The notes: a model not told the origin generated them from the letters alone. 64,000 nucleotides of DNA from Sarcomyxa edulis (GCA_009761415.1 QUOL01000001.1:372001-436000), one strand, 5' to 3'; positions 36,655-49,899 are shown, counted from the first letter of the stretch. Numbers and translations are program-made.

Positions 36655-37469
36655 TGTATCCTCTGGAGTCGGTGTGTTATAGTGCTGTAGATCGGGGGTT
36701 CGATGAGAAGGACTATCGTTGAAGCTTAATCGGAACGCCACCCAAAAAGCGTCCTATATACTACATGTCCCTAGAGGTCCAGATTGATAAAGATATGGGG
36801 AAAGATCCATTGATAAGTAGATCGTGGTCGAAAATGGTCTTTATGTTCACAGCGACGTGAGTTCGTGACCACTAGCACATGAACCAGAAGAAGCTCATTC
36901 CTGTGAAGTTCAGTGCACCCCGTCAATCGCAGCGCTCCGCTTTTCTAGAAATGGATTAAGCCTGGTCTCCGCATCGTTCCTTGATTAACAAGGGCTGCTT
37001 GTGACACGACACCATCATAGGGAGGTCTTTCTCAGTCTCTCACGGCTTCTAACGAACCAAGCGCACATATTCAGTCTTCGATACTCACAGAAGAACACGA
37101 GAAGTGTACCTTTTCCAATGGGTATCCTAGGTTGACAATCGCGGAGAGTAGAGAAGTAGGAGCAGTGAGTGCAGTTGGTCAGCTGAGAACAACTGAAAAC
37201 TTGCTGAAAACTTGCTGGACAGAATTGGGACTCATGGGAGAGCAGTTCGAGAGAGAAGATCAAGCCAGATCGAGTCACGCCGGCGGTGTATTGATCCCGT
37301 GATCTCCGTCGCGTCGCGTCGATCTTCGGCGAAGTTCAGGTCTCTGACTTTAGTTGGCTCCATGGCCTGCAAAAGATTCCATCCACTGCAGCTACTTTCT
37401 AATAATACAAGGAAAATTTTCCTCCGCCAGGGATATACATATAGGATAAATAACTTTTCCTTTGAACGA
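36655..37469. other. Intergenic region
   Basis: About 815 bp holding the promoter of the monooxygenase and the 3' end of the RhoGEF gene (both minus strand). Short frames only, no supported gene. Confidence 0.45.
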
Positions 37470-39643
37470 TCAATTGCATAAAAATGCAGCATTTCCCTGA
37501 GCACGATCGCATTTCTGTGCAATGCTTAAGGCCGATTGCAAGGCATTTTCCACTACAGCCTGTGAGTCTGAGTTCGGGGATGTCTGAGAGAGAAGGTCTG
37601 GGCGGAGGACGGGTCAGATTCATGACAGTCAAGAAGCCCAGGTGATGCACCAACCTTTGTAAAGAAGACCATATCTCATGATGCGCTGGGTCGGCAGGAT
37701 GGCTAGGTCCCGCACCGCTAGCCGACTTCGCCCTCGGGTCGGAGGGTGGTCCGTAATGGATGTTGAGATAATCGGAAATAAAGGGGCGGGGATGGAACGT
37801 ATGCTTCTTCTCCAAGAGGTGACCCTTCTTTTCAAAGGAATTGCTTCACTCACAACAAAATCCTTACTTCGGAATGTATCGGCTGTTCTACCATCACCTC
37901 CCAGGACAGCATCGGTGAAGAACGTCCCAACAACGCCACACCATCCCACAAAAGCAGCTTCTAATTTATGCTCTTCCCCGGTAAAAGCCAACGCGATCCC
38001 TTTAGCACTCGGATCCGCTTCCATCTTTGCAAGCAAACTTTCACTCGCCGTAACTAATGCCGGAAGATACGCTAGCATCAACGGAGGCGGAGGTGTGGAT
38101 GTTGCACCAGAGGCGAGACATTGAAGGGACGTCAGATAATGCCGCTCTGTGCGCACGAGTTCTCGACAGGTCAGCAGAGCTCTTCGAGCCGCATTCCAAA
38201 TTGATGCAGATGCAGGATCGGAGAGCGAAGGAAGCGATGGTCTGAGTCGGGGAAGCTGCTCAACAGTGCCACTGTCGGCTGTGGGGGACTCGACTTCGTC
38301 CTCTGTCTGGGCTGAGCAAGGTGGCGATGTCATTGGAGATAGAGGAGAGAGCATTTCCCTCCGCCATATGTTCCCTCCAGTCCTGACTTTCTCCAATTTT
38401 TCGATAAGCATCTCATCACTGATTGCCTCGTCCGTAATGGCCATGGCAAGGGTCCAGCGTCTGCCCTTTCCGATAGAGGCCTCACGTCTACGCAGCCGTG
38501 GACGGGAAGCGATCGAAGATGTAAGTTTCAAGTCATTTGTGGCTTCATCTACCCCGTCCTCCTCTCCTAAGCTCCACGTCGAGCGCCACCCGTTCCTTGA
38601 GCTTCCAATTCTTGAATTCGGAAGAAGTGATGTGCCCCTGACATTGGACAACGCATAGACAGACGCGGGGATAGAGGGAGGAAACTCCCCAGTCCAGGCT
38701 AGAGATGCTAATGCATCTGTGCTGCTCGCTCTAGACACACGATCGGGATGAGGGGAGCGACGTCCATGCCATGTCTGATGTCTATGCTGTAAGTTCAGTA
38801 AAAAGGGTGAGGGCTCTCTCAAGAATATGAATTGAGACATTCGCGCACAATTTTGACCTCCGTTGGAGACCGAAAGCTGATAGCTCTCAATGATCTAGCC
38901 CTCGAGAACTCGTGTTTCTTCTGAGGCACTTCAGGGCTCTCTGGGCATTCGACGAGTGGTGGCTGGATACGAGCACTTCGCTGTCTTCTCGGTCGAAAAC
39001 TGAGAACAGATCTAGACCTAGAAACCAACGTAGCTGCTTGGTCAAAACACGGCGTATTCGGAGGAACCACTAGGGCAGATTGAATACTGGGCAATGAAGA
39101 CCTTCGCCCCTTCCACGACCTACGAGAAAGCCCAAGGGCTGTTGCACGGCGAGACAATGATGTCGCAGAAATCCGAGGGAATGCGCGTAGCAATGGGGTT
39201 TGGGAAGTTTCGGAGGCGGGGGACGGTGGGGAAGGCGAAATGAGGTCTAGAGGGCTATTAAGACAGCTGTCGGAAATACGGGGGAGATTAGGACGAGGTT
39301 TGCGAAGTTTCCTCCGACGGCGCATGTCCCTTGCTGTGGGGGATGCAGGGACTGCAAGTGTCTGAAGAGGATGTACTAATTTGAACGTGATTTCGTGATC
39401 GGAGTCAGACGAGGATTGTCTGTACAACGAAGGAAATCCAATGGTTTTAGTGAATCCATCTGCCGCAGGTTCGACTTCTGGAGACGAAAGAAGGAACGGT
39501 GATACCTCATCATTTGAGGATGAAGAACCTGAAGCTGATGATAGCTCAGGGGTACCAGGCGATTGAACGACTGCGTCTACAGGACCGGGAGGCAATCTAT
39601 GCACCGGCTGTTTAGACGTGAAATAGTCGTTCTCGTGAGCCAT
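37470..39643 (-). CDS. RhoGEF (Dbl-homology domain) protein without PH domain
   Basis: Guanine-nucleotide exchange factor for a Rho-type GTPase. Two introns (62 bp starting at GTGCGC after SPTEVKI; 57 bp starting at GTTGGT after YGLLYK) turn apparently separate frames into one protein of 684 residues. The first 400 residues are Ser/Arg/Pro-rich and low complexity. The DH domain occupies roughly the last 250: AARRALLTCRELVRTERHYL (helix 1), EEHKLEAAFVGWCGVVGTFF and LAVRDLAILPTQRIMRYGLL. The last is the typical conserved-region-3 helix. It ends DLLSQTSPNSDSQAVVENAL, then LSIAQKCDRAQGNAAFLCN and a stop at 37470-37472. No PH domain follows, so membrane targeting would have to come from the N-terminus or a partner. 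The DH-only form occurs in some basidiomycete proteins. Confidence 0.8.
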
Positions 39644-40837
39644 GGTAGGATATCGAGATGCGGCTTTGGAAGGAAAGGAGATGAGAAAGTAATGGAAGAC
39701 CCTGCTTCAAGTATCGAAACGAAGCCTCAAGGGACCGCGTTATATCCATTTTATAGCTTCGGTGGTGTCTATTCGAGAGGAGAACATACTCTGGAATATT
39801 CGGTCTTGGAGTGGAATGGAGCCACGTCGCATAGCAGCGCGCTGCGCTAGAGAGACTCCAAACGTCGGCGCTAGGCAGGACAACGATAAGGCAGTGATTT
39901 CATCAAAAGCAGCGTCAATCACAATTCCGGGGATATAGAGCATTTTGTACGACTCGAGCTATAGATGCTTATGACTGGTCAATTAGATGAAGAACAGACA
40001 CTGGATTTCAGGGTTCGAGCGCACCAGTCTTGCTACTAACTCCTTGATAAACTTCCGAAAAAGGCAATGTGGCGTGCACAACGGTTGTCCTCGACAGTGA
40101 TCAGGCACTGCATGCCCATGAACACGTCTCTAGAGCTTCAGCGCTTGCTTGTAGAATAAATACATGGATGGAGCAAGACTTGATCTTAATCAATACAGGG
40201 CCTAGTGCACGGTAAGAAGCGGAGACTCACTGTTGATTAGTGGGGGGCTGAATCATCGCAACGGGACATAACTTCATAATCCATAAACACCCCATTTATC
40301 AGTTTGGGCGCATTGCGACTTACCCTGGGTCAATCTAGAATAGAGGCAGTGAGTGACTAAAGGCCACAAAGGGCTAGGTTCGAGATGTTTTTTTATTTGT
40401 TGTGCAACCCGCACGTGTATAGGGGGTATGTTACATTTGGTTAACTACTTGCTTTTGTTCAGCTGCGCGGGGAGGGCTAGTAAAACTACAAAGGGGGTGG
40501 CAGGAGTAATCGTACTAAATGTGTGTATGTCGTATATGGCAGAAGGGTGGCTAGTGATGCAGACGTAACGAGTACTGGGATGATATATCGTTTTTCGACA
40601 AACGACTTTGGGACGAGACAAATGAGACGCGACGAGGGTAGGATACCGAGAAAAGTAGAGGCAACGGAAGGGGGAGAAGAATCAAAATAATACGCGTCTA
40701 GGAGCAGAGAGAGAGAGGTCGTCCAGAGAAGCAAAGCAGATTGCCGATGATTACAGTGGATGTTGATGTAGAGGGGGTAAATCAAGAAAGGGAAGATTGA
40801 CGTCGAGCGAGTCCGTACAGACACAAAGAGAAAGTTA
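39644..40837. other. Intergenic region, includes HOG1 3' UTR
   Basis: About 1.2 kb. The right half lies downstream of the HOG1 stop on the minus strand and has an open frame of 130 codons (40486-40875) that starts inside HOG1 in the wrong frame, so I treat it as chance. The left half holds the RhoGEF upstream region. No RNA gene recognised. Confidence 0.45.
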
Positions 40838-42702
40838 TCATTGAGTAGCGTTGCTTTCGTGGGATGGAACTGCATCTAGAGGAGCGTCTGGCCCAGCGAG
40901 TGCGCCCTCGGGGATTCCTGCAGCTGTCGTTGCGGCCTCACCAGCTTGGTGGAAGTCTTGGAAACAAGTCAGATGTTTGCGCAACGAAGCTTCGGGAGCA
41001 AATGGAAAGTGATCGCACCTAATATTTCACTATACATCATGACCTTCCACGTATCTACCGGGAGATCGGCATCATTGAAGCTCCAATCAAACCTTTCTCC
41101 AGCAACAGGTTCGTCCGTTGGATCGTGGTATGGCGAGACATACTCGTGCGCAAGTGACTCTGTAGCATCTATCCGTTTCCGTGGGTCGAATACTAGCATT
41201 TTCTCCAAGAGGTCAAGAGCTGGAAAACAATGGAGATAAGTCGTCGATGAAACCGGAAGGCATCATTAGGACTACGTTACCATCTGGATCATCTGTGCGA
41301 AGTTTCTGACTGAACGGGACACGTTCTCGTTTCGGCAGACTCTGGACGAATCGCAGTGTCTACAGATACGAAGAAGAGTCAGCATCAACATCGAACAGAA
41401 GTAGCCCCGAGTGCACGGTAACTTACATTGTCGCTACAAATAGTTTCAATGACATCATCTGGAGGTGTGCCTAATAACTCCGTTATAATCGAGAATTGAT
41501 TGACATCTAAAGCAAATAAAACAGAATAGCTCGTCAAGAGTTACAGAGGGCAGATTCGATGGAAACGTACGATCTTTGCCTGGGAAGAGTGGTTTGCCTT
41601 CCAGCATTTCCGCAAAAATACAGCCGGTACTCCAGATATCGACTGCGACATCGTACTTCTGCCAGGTCAACATGATTTCTGGTGCGCGGTAGTACCGAGT
41701 CGAGACATAGCCTGTCATTTGTGGGTCCTGGATTCGTGCCAATCCAAAGTCGCAGATCTGGAATGAAGGTTTGTCATAAGGAAAGGTAGTGTGATTACTT
41801 AAGAGATATATACCTTGAGATCGCAGTTCTCGTTGACAAGGATATTGCTTGGTTTCTATAATGTGAGGTTATTTTCGGGAAGATAAGGTGGAGTAGAAGA
41901 AGTAACTTGCCAGATCACGATGTACAACGCCCGCGGAATGAACATATTTGAGGCCACGCTGTAATGAAAAGGTATGGTCAGCGTGCCGTGATGGATGCAT
42001 GATACCTACGTCATCATACGCACAAGGATCTGGTACAGGAAATACTGTATGAATTGTTTCTCCAGGGGTCGTGATGTAAGGAGTCGGTGGAGGTCAGTAC
42101 CCAAAAGCTCGGTCACGAAATACCTAGAAAACGCGGGATAAGAGATACGTGCTAGAACAAAAAATGTCACCACGTACAGATCCTCCAAGGGAGAGATGAA
42201 GACATCGCTGAGACTAATAATCTGCACAATTGAAGTCAGGGTATTTCCAGGGAGGAAGTCAAAGCCATTGACTCACATTTTCATGCTGAATATGTTTCAG
42301 TAGTTTCAACTCACGATAAGTACGTTTGCTCAGTACTGGCGTACTGAATGGCTTCATGATTTTCTTGATGGCGACGGATTGCCCTGTAAGCTGATCCTTA
42401 GATGAACTGTACAAATGCGAGAAGGGGTACGATAAGCGACAGCGATTGATATAGCGCGGCCTTATTATCGACATACCAGACAAGCCCGAAAGCACCTAGT
42501 CCCTCCCAATGAGCTCCCGACACACAAATCGCGAAAGATCGGATGAAGAACACGCACCCATTCCGACAGGTTGCAGGTCGACATAACGAGTGGTAACCTT
42601 TCAAAGATCCAGCGCGTTAAAGAATGAGACTTCTCATCCAGTCCAAAATCGCGAGCTCACCTCGAAGGATGTACCGAAGATACTGAGTTTGACGAAAGAC
42701 AT
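40838..42702 (-). CDS. HOG1: Stress-activated MAP kinase Hog1 (p38 type)
   Basis: Final kinase of the high-osmolarity/stress pathway, moving to the nucleus when phosphorylated. First exon: [14 protein letters not shown]. The next exons give [19 protein letters not shown], the glycine loop of this family. [20 protein letters not shown] (ATP lysine), [31 protein letters not shown] and [20 protein letters not shown] follow. The TGY dual-phosphorylation motif in the last of these is diagnostic for Hog1/p38 as opposed to TEY kinases. [40 protein letters not shown] and [20 protein letters not shown] complete it. It ends [10 protein letters not shown] with a stop at 40838-40840. At least eight introns; about 370 residues, the usual length. 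Starts 388 bp from the divergent MCR1 gene. Confidence 0.96.
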
Positions 42703-43090
42703 TCTTGTAGTGTTTGAAAAGAAACGAACGAAACCACACTACAGCGAGTAATGGGATAGAGAGGGGAAAGGTAAACCGTAAGAGATTGAAAAAAGAATCC
42801 AAGGGTCAAGGCACAGGTGCGTGTTTGTAGCCAAGTGGCTGAAGTCATTTTTCACCCCAAAACACCGACCTCTTTACGCCCATTTCACTCTTTTTCAAGC
42901 AAGGAAAGTAGTATGTAGAACATCCAACGTGTATACTTATCTCTCTGGATATTTTGCGATTTTTTCCGGATTTTATGCTCTTCGAATTTCAGGCGCTCAC
43001 TTTACCTTTTCGCGGTAAAATGACGCAAACGGGCGCTTACAAGTGGGAATTTATTTCAGGGTTCCGAGTCTCCCCTCCTTGTTCCCAACC
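42703..43090. promoter_or_regulatory. Divergent promoter region HOG1 / MCR1
   Basis: 388 bp between two divergent start codons. No TATA box is obvious; T-rich and pyrimidine-rich segments are present. It must serve both genes. Confidence 0.45.
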
Positions 43091-44521
43091 ATGTCATTCA
43101 TCAGTATCGCAGCCAGTGCGCGTAGATTCGTAACTAATCTTCTCTCTTTTATTGTAACTAGCTCCACTGACTATAATTACACAGGCAGCATCGGGAGCAC
43201 GGCGCTATGCCACGGCCCCAACGGCAGCGAAATCGTCAAACCTGCCGTACTACTTTCTCGGCGCAGGTATAGCAAGTTTGGGAGGATACTTCTTCTTGGA
43301 TTATCAACAGAAGGTCGCAGAAAAAGAGGCCAAAAGCCCATTTGATCCAGAAAATTTCGTAGACTTCAAACTCAAGAGAGTTGTGCCATACAACCACAAT
43401 ACGTCGGAGTACGTCTGTCTGCCCTCTGATTCGTTGCGAAATCCGTATTTTACCTCGTGGTCATGAAGGTTCATATTCGAGCTACCAAACAACCAGGCAG
43501 CACAAATGCCTGTTGCATCATGTCTGGTAGTCAAGTCATCCGACCCAGAGGCCTTGAAAGACGCGAAAGGCAGACCCATCATCCGTCCATATACTCCCAT
43601 ATCTCCCCCCGACAAAAAGGGCGAGCTTGCTCTACTGGTCAAAAAGTACGACAACGGAAACGCATCGAAATACATCCATACGCTCAAGGTGAGTTTCTAC
43701 TACCTTGCGCTCTGACAGCGTTGACCGTCACTCCAGGAAGGAGACACGCTCTCTATCAAAGGACCCATCGCAAAATGGCCTTATAAGAGTATGTCCTTGA
43801 ATGGTTTCTCATGCTTATGCCGCGATTAATACTTTAGCCTAGTTAATGAATTCGACGAGGTAGCTTTAATTGGTGGTGGCAGTGGAATGTACGTCTCTTT
43901 TTTGTTCTTTCCTTCCCACATTACTGATCCGACTTCGATGCGCAGTACCCCTCTATACCAGGTCGTTGACTACGCTTTGGCCGACAAATCCAACAAGACT
44001 AAGTTCACGCTACTTTATTCGAACGTTACCGAGAAAGATATCCTCCTACGAGAAGAGCTTGACGCGTTGCAAAAGAAGCACCCTAACCAATTGAACGTCG
44101 TTTACTTGCTCGACCAGCCTAGCGCTAACTGGACCGGTAAGTCCTGATGTTTGTCAGAAGATGTATTTCACCTTGAAGACCCCGATGTGCTTTTACTGAA
44201 CCATTGTCTCGCAGGTCCCAAGGGTTACATCTCTGCCGATATTATCAAGAAGTACGTGGCTCCTCCGACGCTCAGTGAGAAGGTTAAAGTCTTCGTTTGT
44301 GGTAAGTACGAGCTAGCTCATTCGATTCCTTGATATCTAACTATGGGTTACAGGCCCTCCTGGACAAGTTGCAGCTCTTGCCGGGAAGAAAGCTGGTTAT
44401 CAACAAGGTGAATTGGCTGGCGTCCTCAAAGAGCTTGGCTACAAAGAAGACCAGGCAAGTGGCATCGGCTTCAGTCGTTGGAAACTTGACGCGATTTTTC
44501 CGGCAGGTCTACAAGTTCTGA
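43091..44521 (+). CDS. MCR1: NADH-cytochrome b5 reductase, mitochondrial type
   Basis: FAD enzyme passing electrons from NADH to cytochrome b5 or other acceptors in the mitochondrial outer membrane/intermembrane space. ATG 43091-43093 begins MSFISIAASARRF. After the first intron comes an Arg/Ala-rich presequence (GARRYATAPTAAKSS) and a membrane segment (PYYFLGAGIASLGGYFFLDY). The FAD domain has MPVASCLVVKSSD and RPIIRPYTPISPPDKKG (RxYT). The NADH domain has EVALIGGGSGITPLYQVVDY (GGGxGxTP) and VKVFVCGPPGQVAALAGKKA (CGPP). The last intron (44455-44506) uses a GC donor: DQ|GCAAGT to CGGCAG|VYKF. Only this splice gives the family's conserved C-terminus (QV[F/Y]KF); the stop is at 44519-44521. All cofactor motifs are intact. 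Confidence 0.94.
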
Positions 44522-44931
44522 TCTATAAATGTATCTATATCTTACTGTCCTCGTATATAACGAAGTCTTTGTGTCTCAATCGGTCTTATAAGTACAACGA
44601 AGTGAATTGAGTTTGAGCGCGAGCCCCACGCGCAAGAAACGTTCCTTGAGATTTGAGATTTCTCTTTTCTGCCGTCTCTCGACAACCTTCAAACCTTGAC
44701 TCGGGAACTCGCATTCGCACAACTAACGAATACTACGTCTCATCTCTGAATTGTCATCTTATCTGTTCTGCTAGATTCCGCATCACTACTTGACACCACT
44801 CGGGGCGATCTGATTGCAGTTTGTGTCGATACAAGCTGCAGCTGGATGATAGCTGTATGTCGTGAAACTCGCACTAATTCACCAAATCTAACACTATCTC
44901 CTGGTACTACTGCTATAAAGTAGTCGAAAAA
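44522..44931. other. Intergenic region
   Basis: About 410 bp between MCR1 and the ubiquitin protease gene, both plus strand. The second half is the likely promoter and 5' leader of the protease. No TATA box close to the start and no ORF. Confidence 0.4.
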
Positions 44932-47900
44932 ATGGATCCCAAAGAGAACTCCGCCAAGCGGCGTCCACTTCCAACTCCAAATGCTACTCCTCCCGTTCCC
45001 ATCCCAGCCCCGAGGCCAAGCACACCGATAGCACCTGTTAGCTTCTATTCAAACTCCTCTTCTTCGAAGCCTCCGCCTCTTCCTGCTCGGACGGCACGTC
45101 ACGGCTCGAAATATACTCAGACAGGCTACATACCACCGACAAGCCAACCTCCAGCATACGGATCCATGGAAAGCATACCATTTCGCGAGCCAGAACTTGT
45201 GGAGGACGATCGTATGTCAGAGGATGACCCCGTTCCTGCTCTCATTTCTCAATCGGACTGGCAAAACGAATCAACACCATGGGATGCGTCGTGGGCCGGA
45301 GGCAACTGGCAAGACCAGCAGCAGACGAACTGGAACATCGAGGGTACTATCCGACCCAAAGTATATATAGATGGGCAGGATATTGATGAAGAGAACAACT
45401 GGTGGGATCCGAGTGTTCGAGAGAGATGTCAACGTCCCGGGCCAGGATTTCTACCTCCAGTCCTTGCAGACGAATTGCATAACCCGGATCACTCCCTTTA
45501 CTCTGTCAGCGTGACTCCTCCCGATATCAAGCCCGATCCACCCAAAGTTATCCCACCATCTACATCCTCAGAGGCGTCTTCGTCTTCGTCCTCATCCCCA
45601 CTCCCAGCTCCTGCTTCCAAACGAACATCAGGTGTGCCACCAATCCCTCCACCTACAAATGATGATGTCCGTACCGCCATCCCTCATCCCAATGCATATT
45701 ACTGTCCGCAAGACAATGGATGGGTCATCCTCATCTGGAAGTCCTCCTCTGTTCCTCCACCCCTTGCCAAGTCCTTTGAGAATTCACCACATCCACCTTT
45801 GCCAAATCAAGACCGACGAAGACTCACGGATTCCTGCATCGGTGAAGGCGAGACCCAGTTTGGATATCCTTCCAACAACACGCATCACTTCCACAAATAC
45901 GAAAAGGCTGTAGATTCTCTGAAGCTGAGTCCTCCATTTCGTAGGAATGACTGGGAAACTATGGAGAAAGTCAAGCAAAAGAGGAGGGCCGCTACCATCA
46001 TCTTGGATGACGATGATCTCCAAAAGCTCAAAGACAATCTAGCGGAGGGCGTGTCAACTGAGGACCAAGCAGAGGAGGAGGGTGAATTGTTGGACTTGTA
46101 TGTATGTTGCCAATGTTCTTTCTATGTCGTCGCGTCCAGAGTCATTCCGGGCGTCATTCCACGCAAATATTTTGAGGAATTTGTCAAGGAGAAGATGGAC
46201 CATCCTCCACCGGGAAAGGCGCCAGAAGCGTCTGTTCTCGTTGGATGGGAGACCCTTATCTCGTACGTTTTTCTGTTCGTCTCGAGGCGTCGCCTCTCTC
46301 TGGAGTGTTCTGAATAGTTTGTACGTTCCACTGATAGCTTAATCGAAACTCGATTATGGAAGGGTGAAGGACGTTCACTCCCTGTCTCGCGTCCTGCGTT
46401 TCAGAAGAGAATAGGCTGGGGTCAGGCCGTGTGAGTTTGATCCTTTACATAAGAATGAGGATGGCATGCTCATGATCAACAGTCAAGGCATATTTGAGAC
46501 GCTGAAGTTCACCACCCAGGCAGACGTGACTGGAACCCTACTGCAGCATCCACCAACGGATGTGATTACCCCTGTAGGCAGGCAAAATCGTGCAAAGTTT
46601 TTGCGTACATGGGTGGAGCTGGGTGCCTGGGTCGCCAATTATTCGAGGGTACATGGTGAGGCCATTCATTCAGTATGCTCTTTTTGATTGTGCACCCCCC
46701 TCATGCATCATGCAGCTGCTCAACTCAAAGATGTTTCTACTGTCAGATCGTGGGTGAAGGTGGACAGTGTAAGAGAAATGTACCAGACCGCCATTGGTGC
46801 CCATCCTGACCAAAGTAAGGCAACTGGCTATCATTGTCGTATCATTTACTCACACAATAAATTACTAGTTCCTCGCGGTCTGCTTGGTGAGATGGCTCTT
46901 GTTGAGATGACGCCTCTCGATGAGGCATGGCGGTCCCTTGGACTCACCCGCAAGACATATTCATGTGGTAGGGTGTCCGGGCTTCTGAAATCCTCTCCTG
47001 TGTTCTGACCTCGCTCCGTCTAGATCTTCTCGCTTTCGCGTATTCCGCACAATGTCGCTGTGATCCAGCAAAGACTGTCGACTATTTTTCGACCCTCCTC
47101 TTGATCTACCAGAGTTTAGAACACATTAATGCTGCTCCCGTGGAATTGGCAAACTTCATCATGGATGAACGGAGCAGAGGAAGATTCACGCACGACAACA
47201 TCGCTCAAGCCTGCCAAACTCTGGGATTTGGTGCGGAGGCAGCATTGAAGGTGGACTTCGAGGTAGATCTGGAAGACGATTTTTTGGAAGGGGCATGGCG
47301 GGATTGTGTCCGGAGGGCATGGAGAGATCCGCAGTACGGAAGTCAGTTGCAGAGGGAGGCCAATGAAGCGTTCAGGATCTTGGCAGAGGTGAAGGGTAGT
47401 GCTAAATTGAAGAAACTTTGGGAGGCGGGAAATAGTATGATGATGAATCCTGATCGCGCATATGATACGCTGGAGATTCCAAGGGATGTGGATGACGCGA
47501 TGCTCATACCGGTCTTTGCAATGAGGGTTTGTCCTTCTCGTCCAGTATGATTATCCAAACATTCTAATCTCAGACCTATACAGCTAGAAGAACTTCCATT
47601 ACAAATCGACAAAATGCGAGAGGCACTTACGGTCATCGCAGAGATAAGAAACAGCGATCGCCTGCGACAATACCTTGCAACTGGACTAGATCGTACGTTG
47701 TTATTTCCTGCATTCATAGTTCTTTGCTCAAGCGTTTGATCATCAAGCTGGTGACGTCGTCATCCCCACACGTCCTGACTTGCCAAGAGGCCTCAATCAG
47801 CTCGGAAACACTTGCTACCTGAACTCTCTGCTGCAAGTATGTGGAACTCCATCCTTTTGCGCATTCCTATTTCCTGAACTCTGGTTGTCTAGTATTTCTA

Positions 47901-49899
47901 CACCATCAAGGAACTTCGCGAGGCTATTGCACACATGGGCCACCTGGATCTCAAGTCCCTCGAAGACGAGAAATTCACCGACGACGACCTGAAACGGCAT
48001 CGTGTCGGTGGTAGACTTGTAACTAGACGAGAGATCATACGTTCCAAGAAATGTGAGCACTAAATAGGTTCCAGAGTATCACACAAATTTTGACATCCTT
48101 GTTAGTTGTCAGTCAACTTGCAGAGTTGTTCTTCAACCTCGAATACTGCGAAATCCCTGCTGTAACGCCATCTCTTGAGCTAGCGAAGCTCGCACTTGTG
48201 ACGTCTAGGGACGAAGAGGAGGATGAAGACAAGGGTGGAACGGATTCTTCAAATGATACAGACGCTACACTTGTCGAAGATGGACCGTCGCGTTTTCTCG
48301 CGTCGTCTCCCACGCCAGAAACGCCTCGGTCGCCACCCAGGTCTTCCGGATCTGTACTAGGGAAACGATCGCGTGATCGCGAACTTGACCCAAGTGCCAT
48401 GGACGTAGACGGCTCTGTCGCTGATTCACCGCCCAAGTCCACGTCTCCAGGCCCAACAGAGAAAAGTAGATCATCATCGGTCCTGCCCGAGGCATCTACA
48501 TCCAAGTCTGTTAAGGATAAGGATGGCGATATCGATATGGACGGACCTCCGTCTGTACCCCCGAAGCCCAATCTACCTCGAAAGGCCACAGAAATATCTG
48601 ATTCTGTCATGATGTTTGGTGAGTTAGTCATTGATCCCCTGCTGACACAAAACTGACCTCTATTTTCTAAAGGCAAACAGCACGATGTGGCTGAGTGCAT
48701 GGACAATTGCATGTTCCAGATTGAAACCGCTCTCCTGAAGTTTGACACCCCTGGTGGTCCTCAAGCTGATGATAAGACTAGCGTCGTCAAAAGGTAGACA
48801 ATCTCATGGTTGTGATCGACTCTTATGTTGATAACTGTCCAAGGCTCTTCTATGGCAAGATCAAACAGAGAGTTGCTGTCGCTTCGGATGCTGGATCTTC
48901 TATACACGAGAAAGAAGATTTATTCTCTCATCTACCCGTGAATGTCACCGATGATGGCGTTGACATTTATGACGGCCTGAGTGGCTATTTCGACGACGTA
49001 GTTGAATTCGAAGGCAAAACAGCGCGAATGGAGGTCTCCCTTGTTCAAGTTCCTCCTCTGCTACAAATCCAGTTACAGGTGCATCCTCTTCTTGTCATTA
49101 TCGTTTACTTTGCTAATTCCTTCGTTTGTTCTCTAGAGAGTCCAATTCAATCGCGACACTCTTCAGCCTTACAAATCCCAGGCTTATGTCCAATTTGGAG
49201 AAACTATATACATGGATCGATTCCTTGATAGTGCGGACCCACAGAAGAAAGCGCAAGCAAAGGTCACCCAGGCTGATCTCACTGCGTGTCGTGAACGGCT
49301 ACGACTTTTGGTACAGGGGAAGGTAAATATCGGTCAGTGTAGATATCATCTTAACAACATTGACGCTATCATTCCAGGACGGCCCTGCTACTGCAGCTCT
49401 CAGCAGTACGCGAGATTTCTTGTCTAAAATCGCCCTCCTGGACATAGATGATGAGCTGATATTCGACATGGGCGAGGAGCAGACTTATCTGGAAGATGAG
49501 ATTCAAACCCTCCGTACGCGCATCAAAGAGCTCAAGGACCAGCTCGAAAGCATCTGGCGCGATGAAACAAAAGTAGCCTACGAGCTCACCTCCGTATTCA
49601 TTCATCGCGGGTCGTCACCATCATGGGGTCATTATTTCTTCTACTCCCGTCATCTACCGGACGCCCCGGACTCCTGGTTCAAATATAACGACTCGGATGT
49701 TACTGTTGTATCGAAAGACGAGGTCCTGGCAGACACGACCAATTCCACTGCGAATCCTTATCTGGTATGTCTCTTGTTTCAATTATAGGAACGACAACCC
49801 ATTGAATCGCCTTTCCAGCTTGTGTTTGCCCGGAAGGGTTCAGATGTTGTCGATACCGTCAAACGTTTCGATCCCAATTTGTTGATTATGGATGAATAG
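44932..49899 (+). CDS. Ubiquitin carboxyl-terminal hydrolase, Ubp2/USP25-28-like
   Basis: Cysteine protease removing ubiquitin, probably Lys63-linked chains as for yeast Ubp2. The N-terminal 250 residues are Pro/Ser-rich and disordered (LPTPNATPPVPIPAPRPS). A conserved region follows (PHPNAYYCPQDNGWVILIWK, FHKYEKAVDSLKLSPPFRRN). Helical segments come next (YDTLEIPRDVDDAMLIPVFA). The USP domain starts with the Cys box GLNQLGNTCYLNSLLQ (nucleophile in NTCYLN, about 47800). A 150-residue Ser/Asp-rich insert (48176-48620) interrupts it. KQHDVAECMDNCMFQIE is the second conserved block, and the His box is SWGHYFFYSRHLPD...WFKYND (about 49617-49690). It ends RFDPNLLIMDE with a stop at 49897-49899. 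About fifteen introns. The catalytic Cys and His are both present, so it should be active. Confidence 0.88.

Noticed and set aside
37399..38840. Apparent frameshifts splitting the RhoGEF into three frames
   Set aside because: Two introns with fitting donors, branch points and acceptors restore a single frame; the exon total is divisible by three.
40486..40875. Minus-strand open frame of 129 codons downstream of HOG1
   Set aside because: It begins inside HOG1 in another frame and has no conserved features; more likely 3' UTR.
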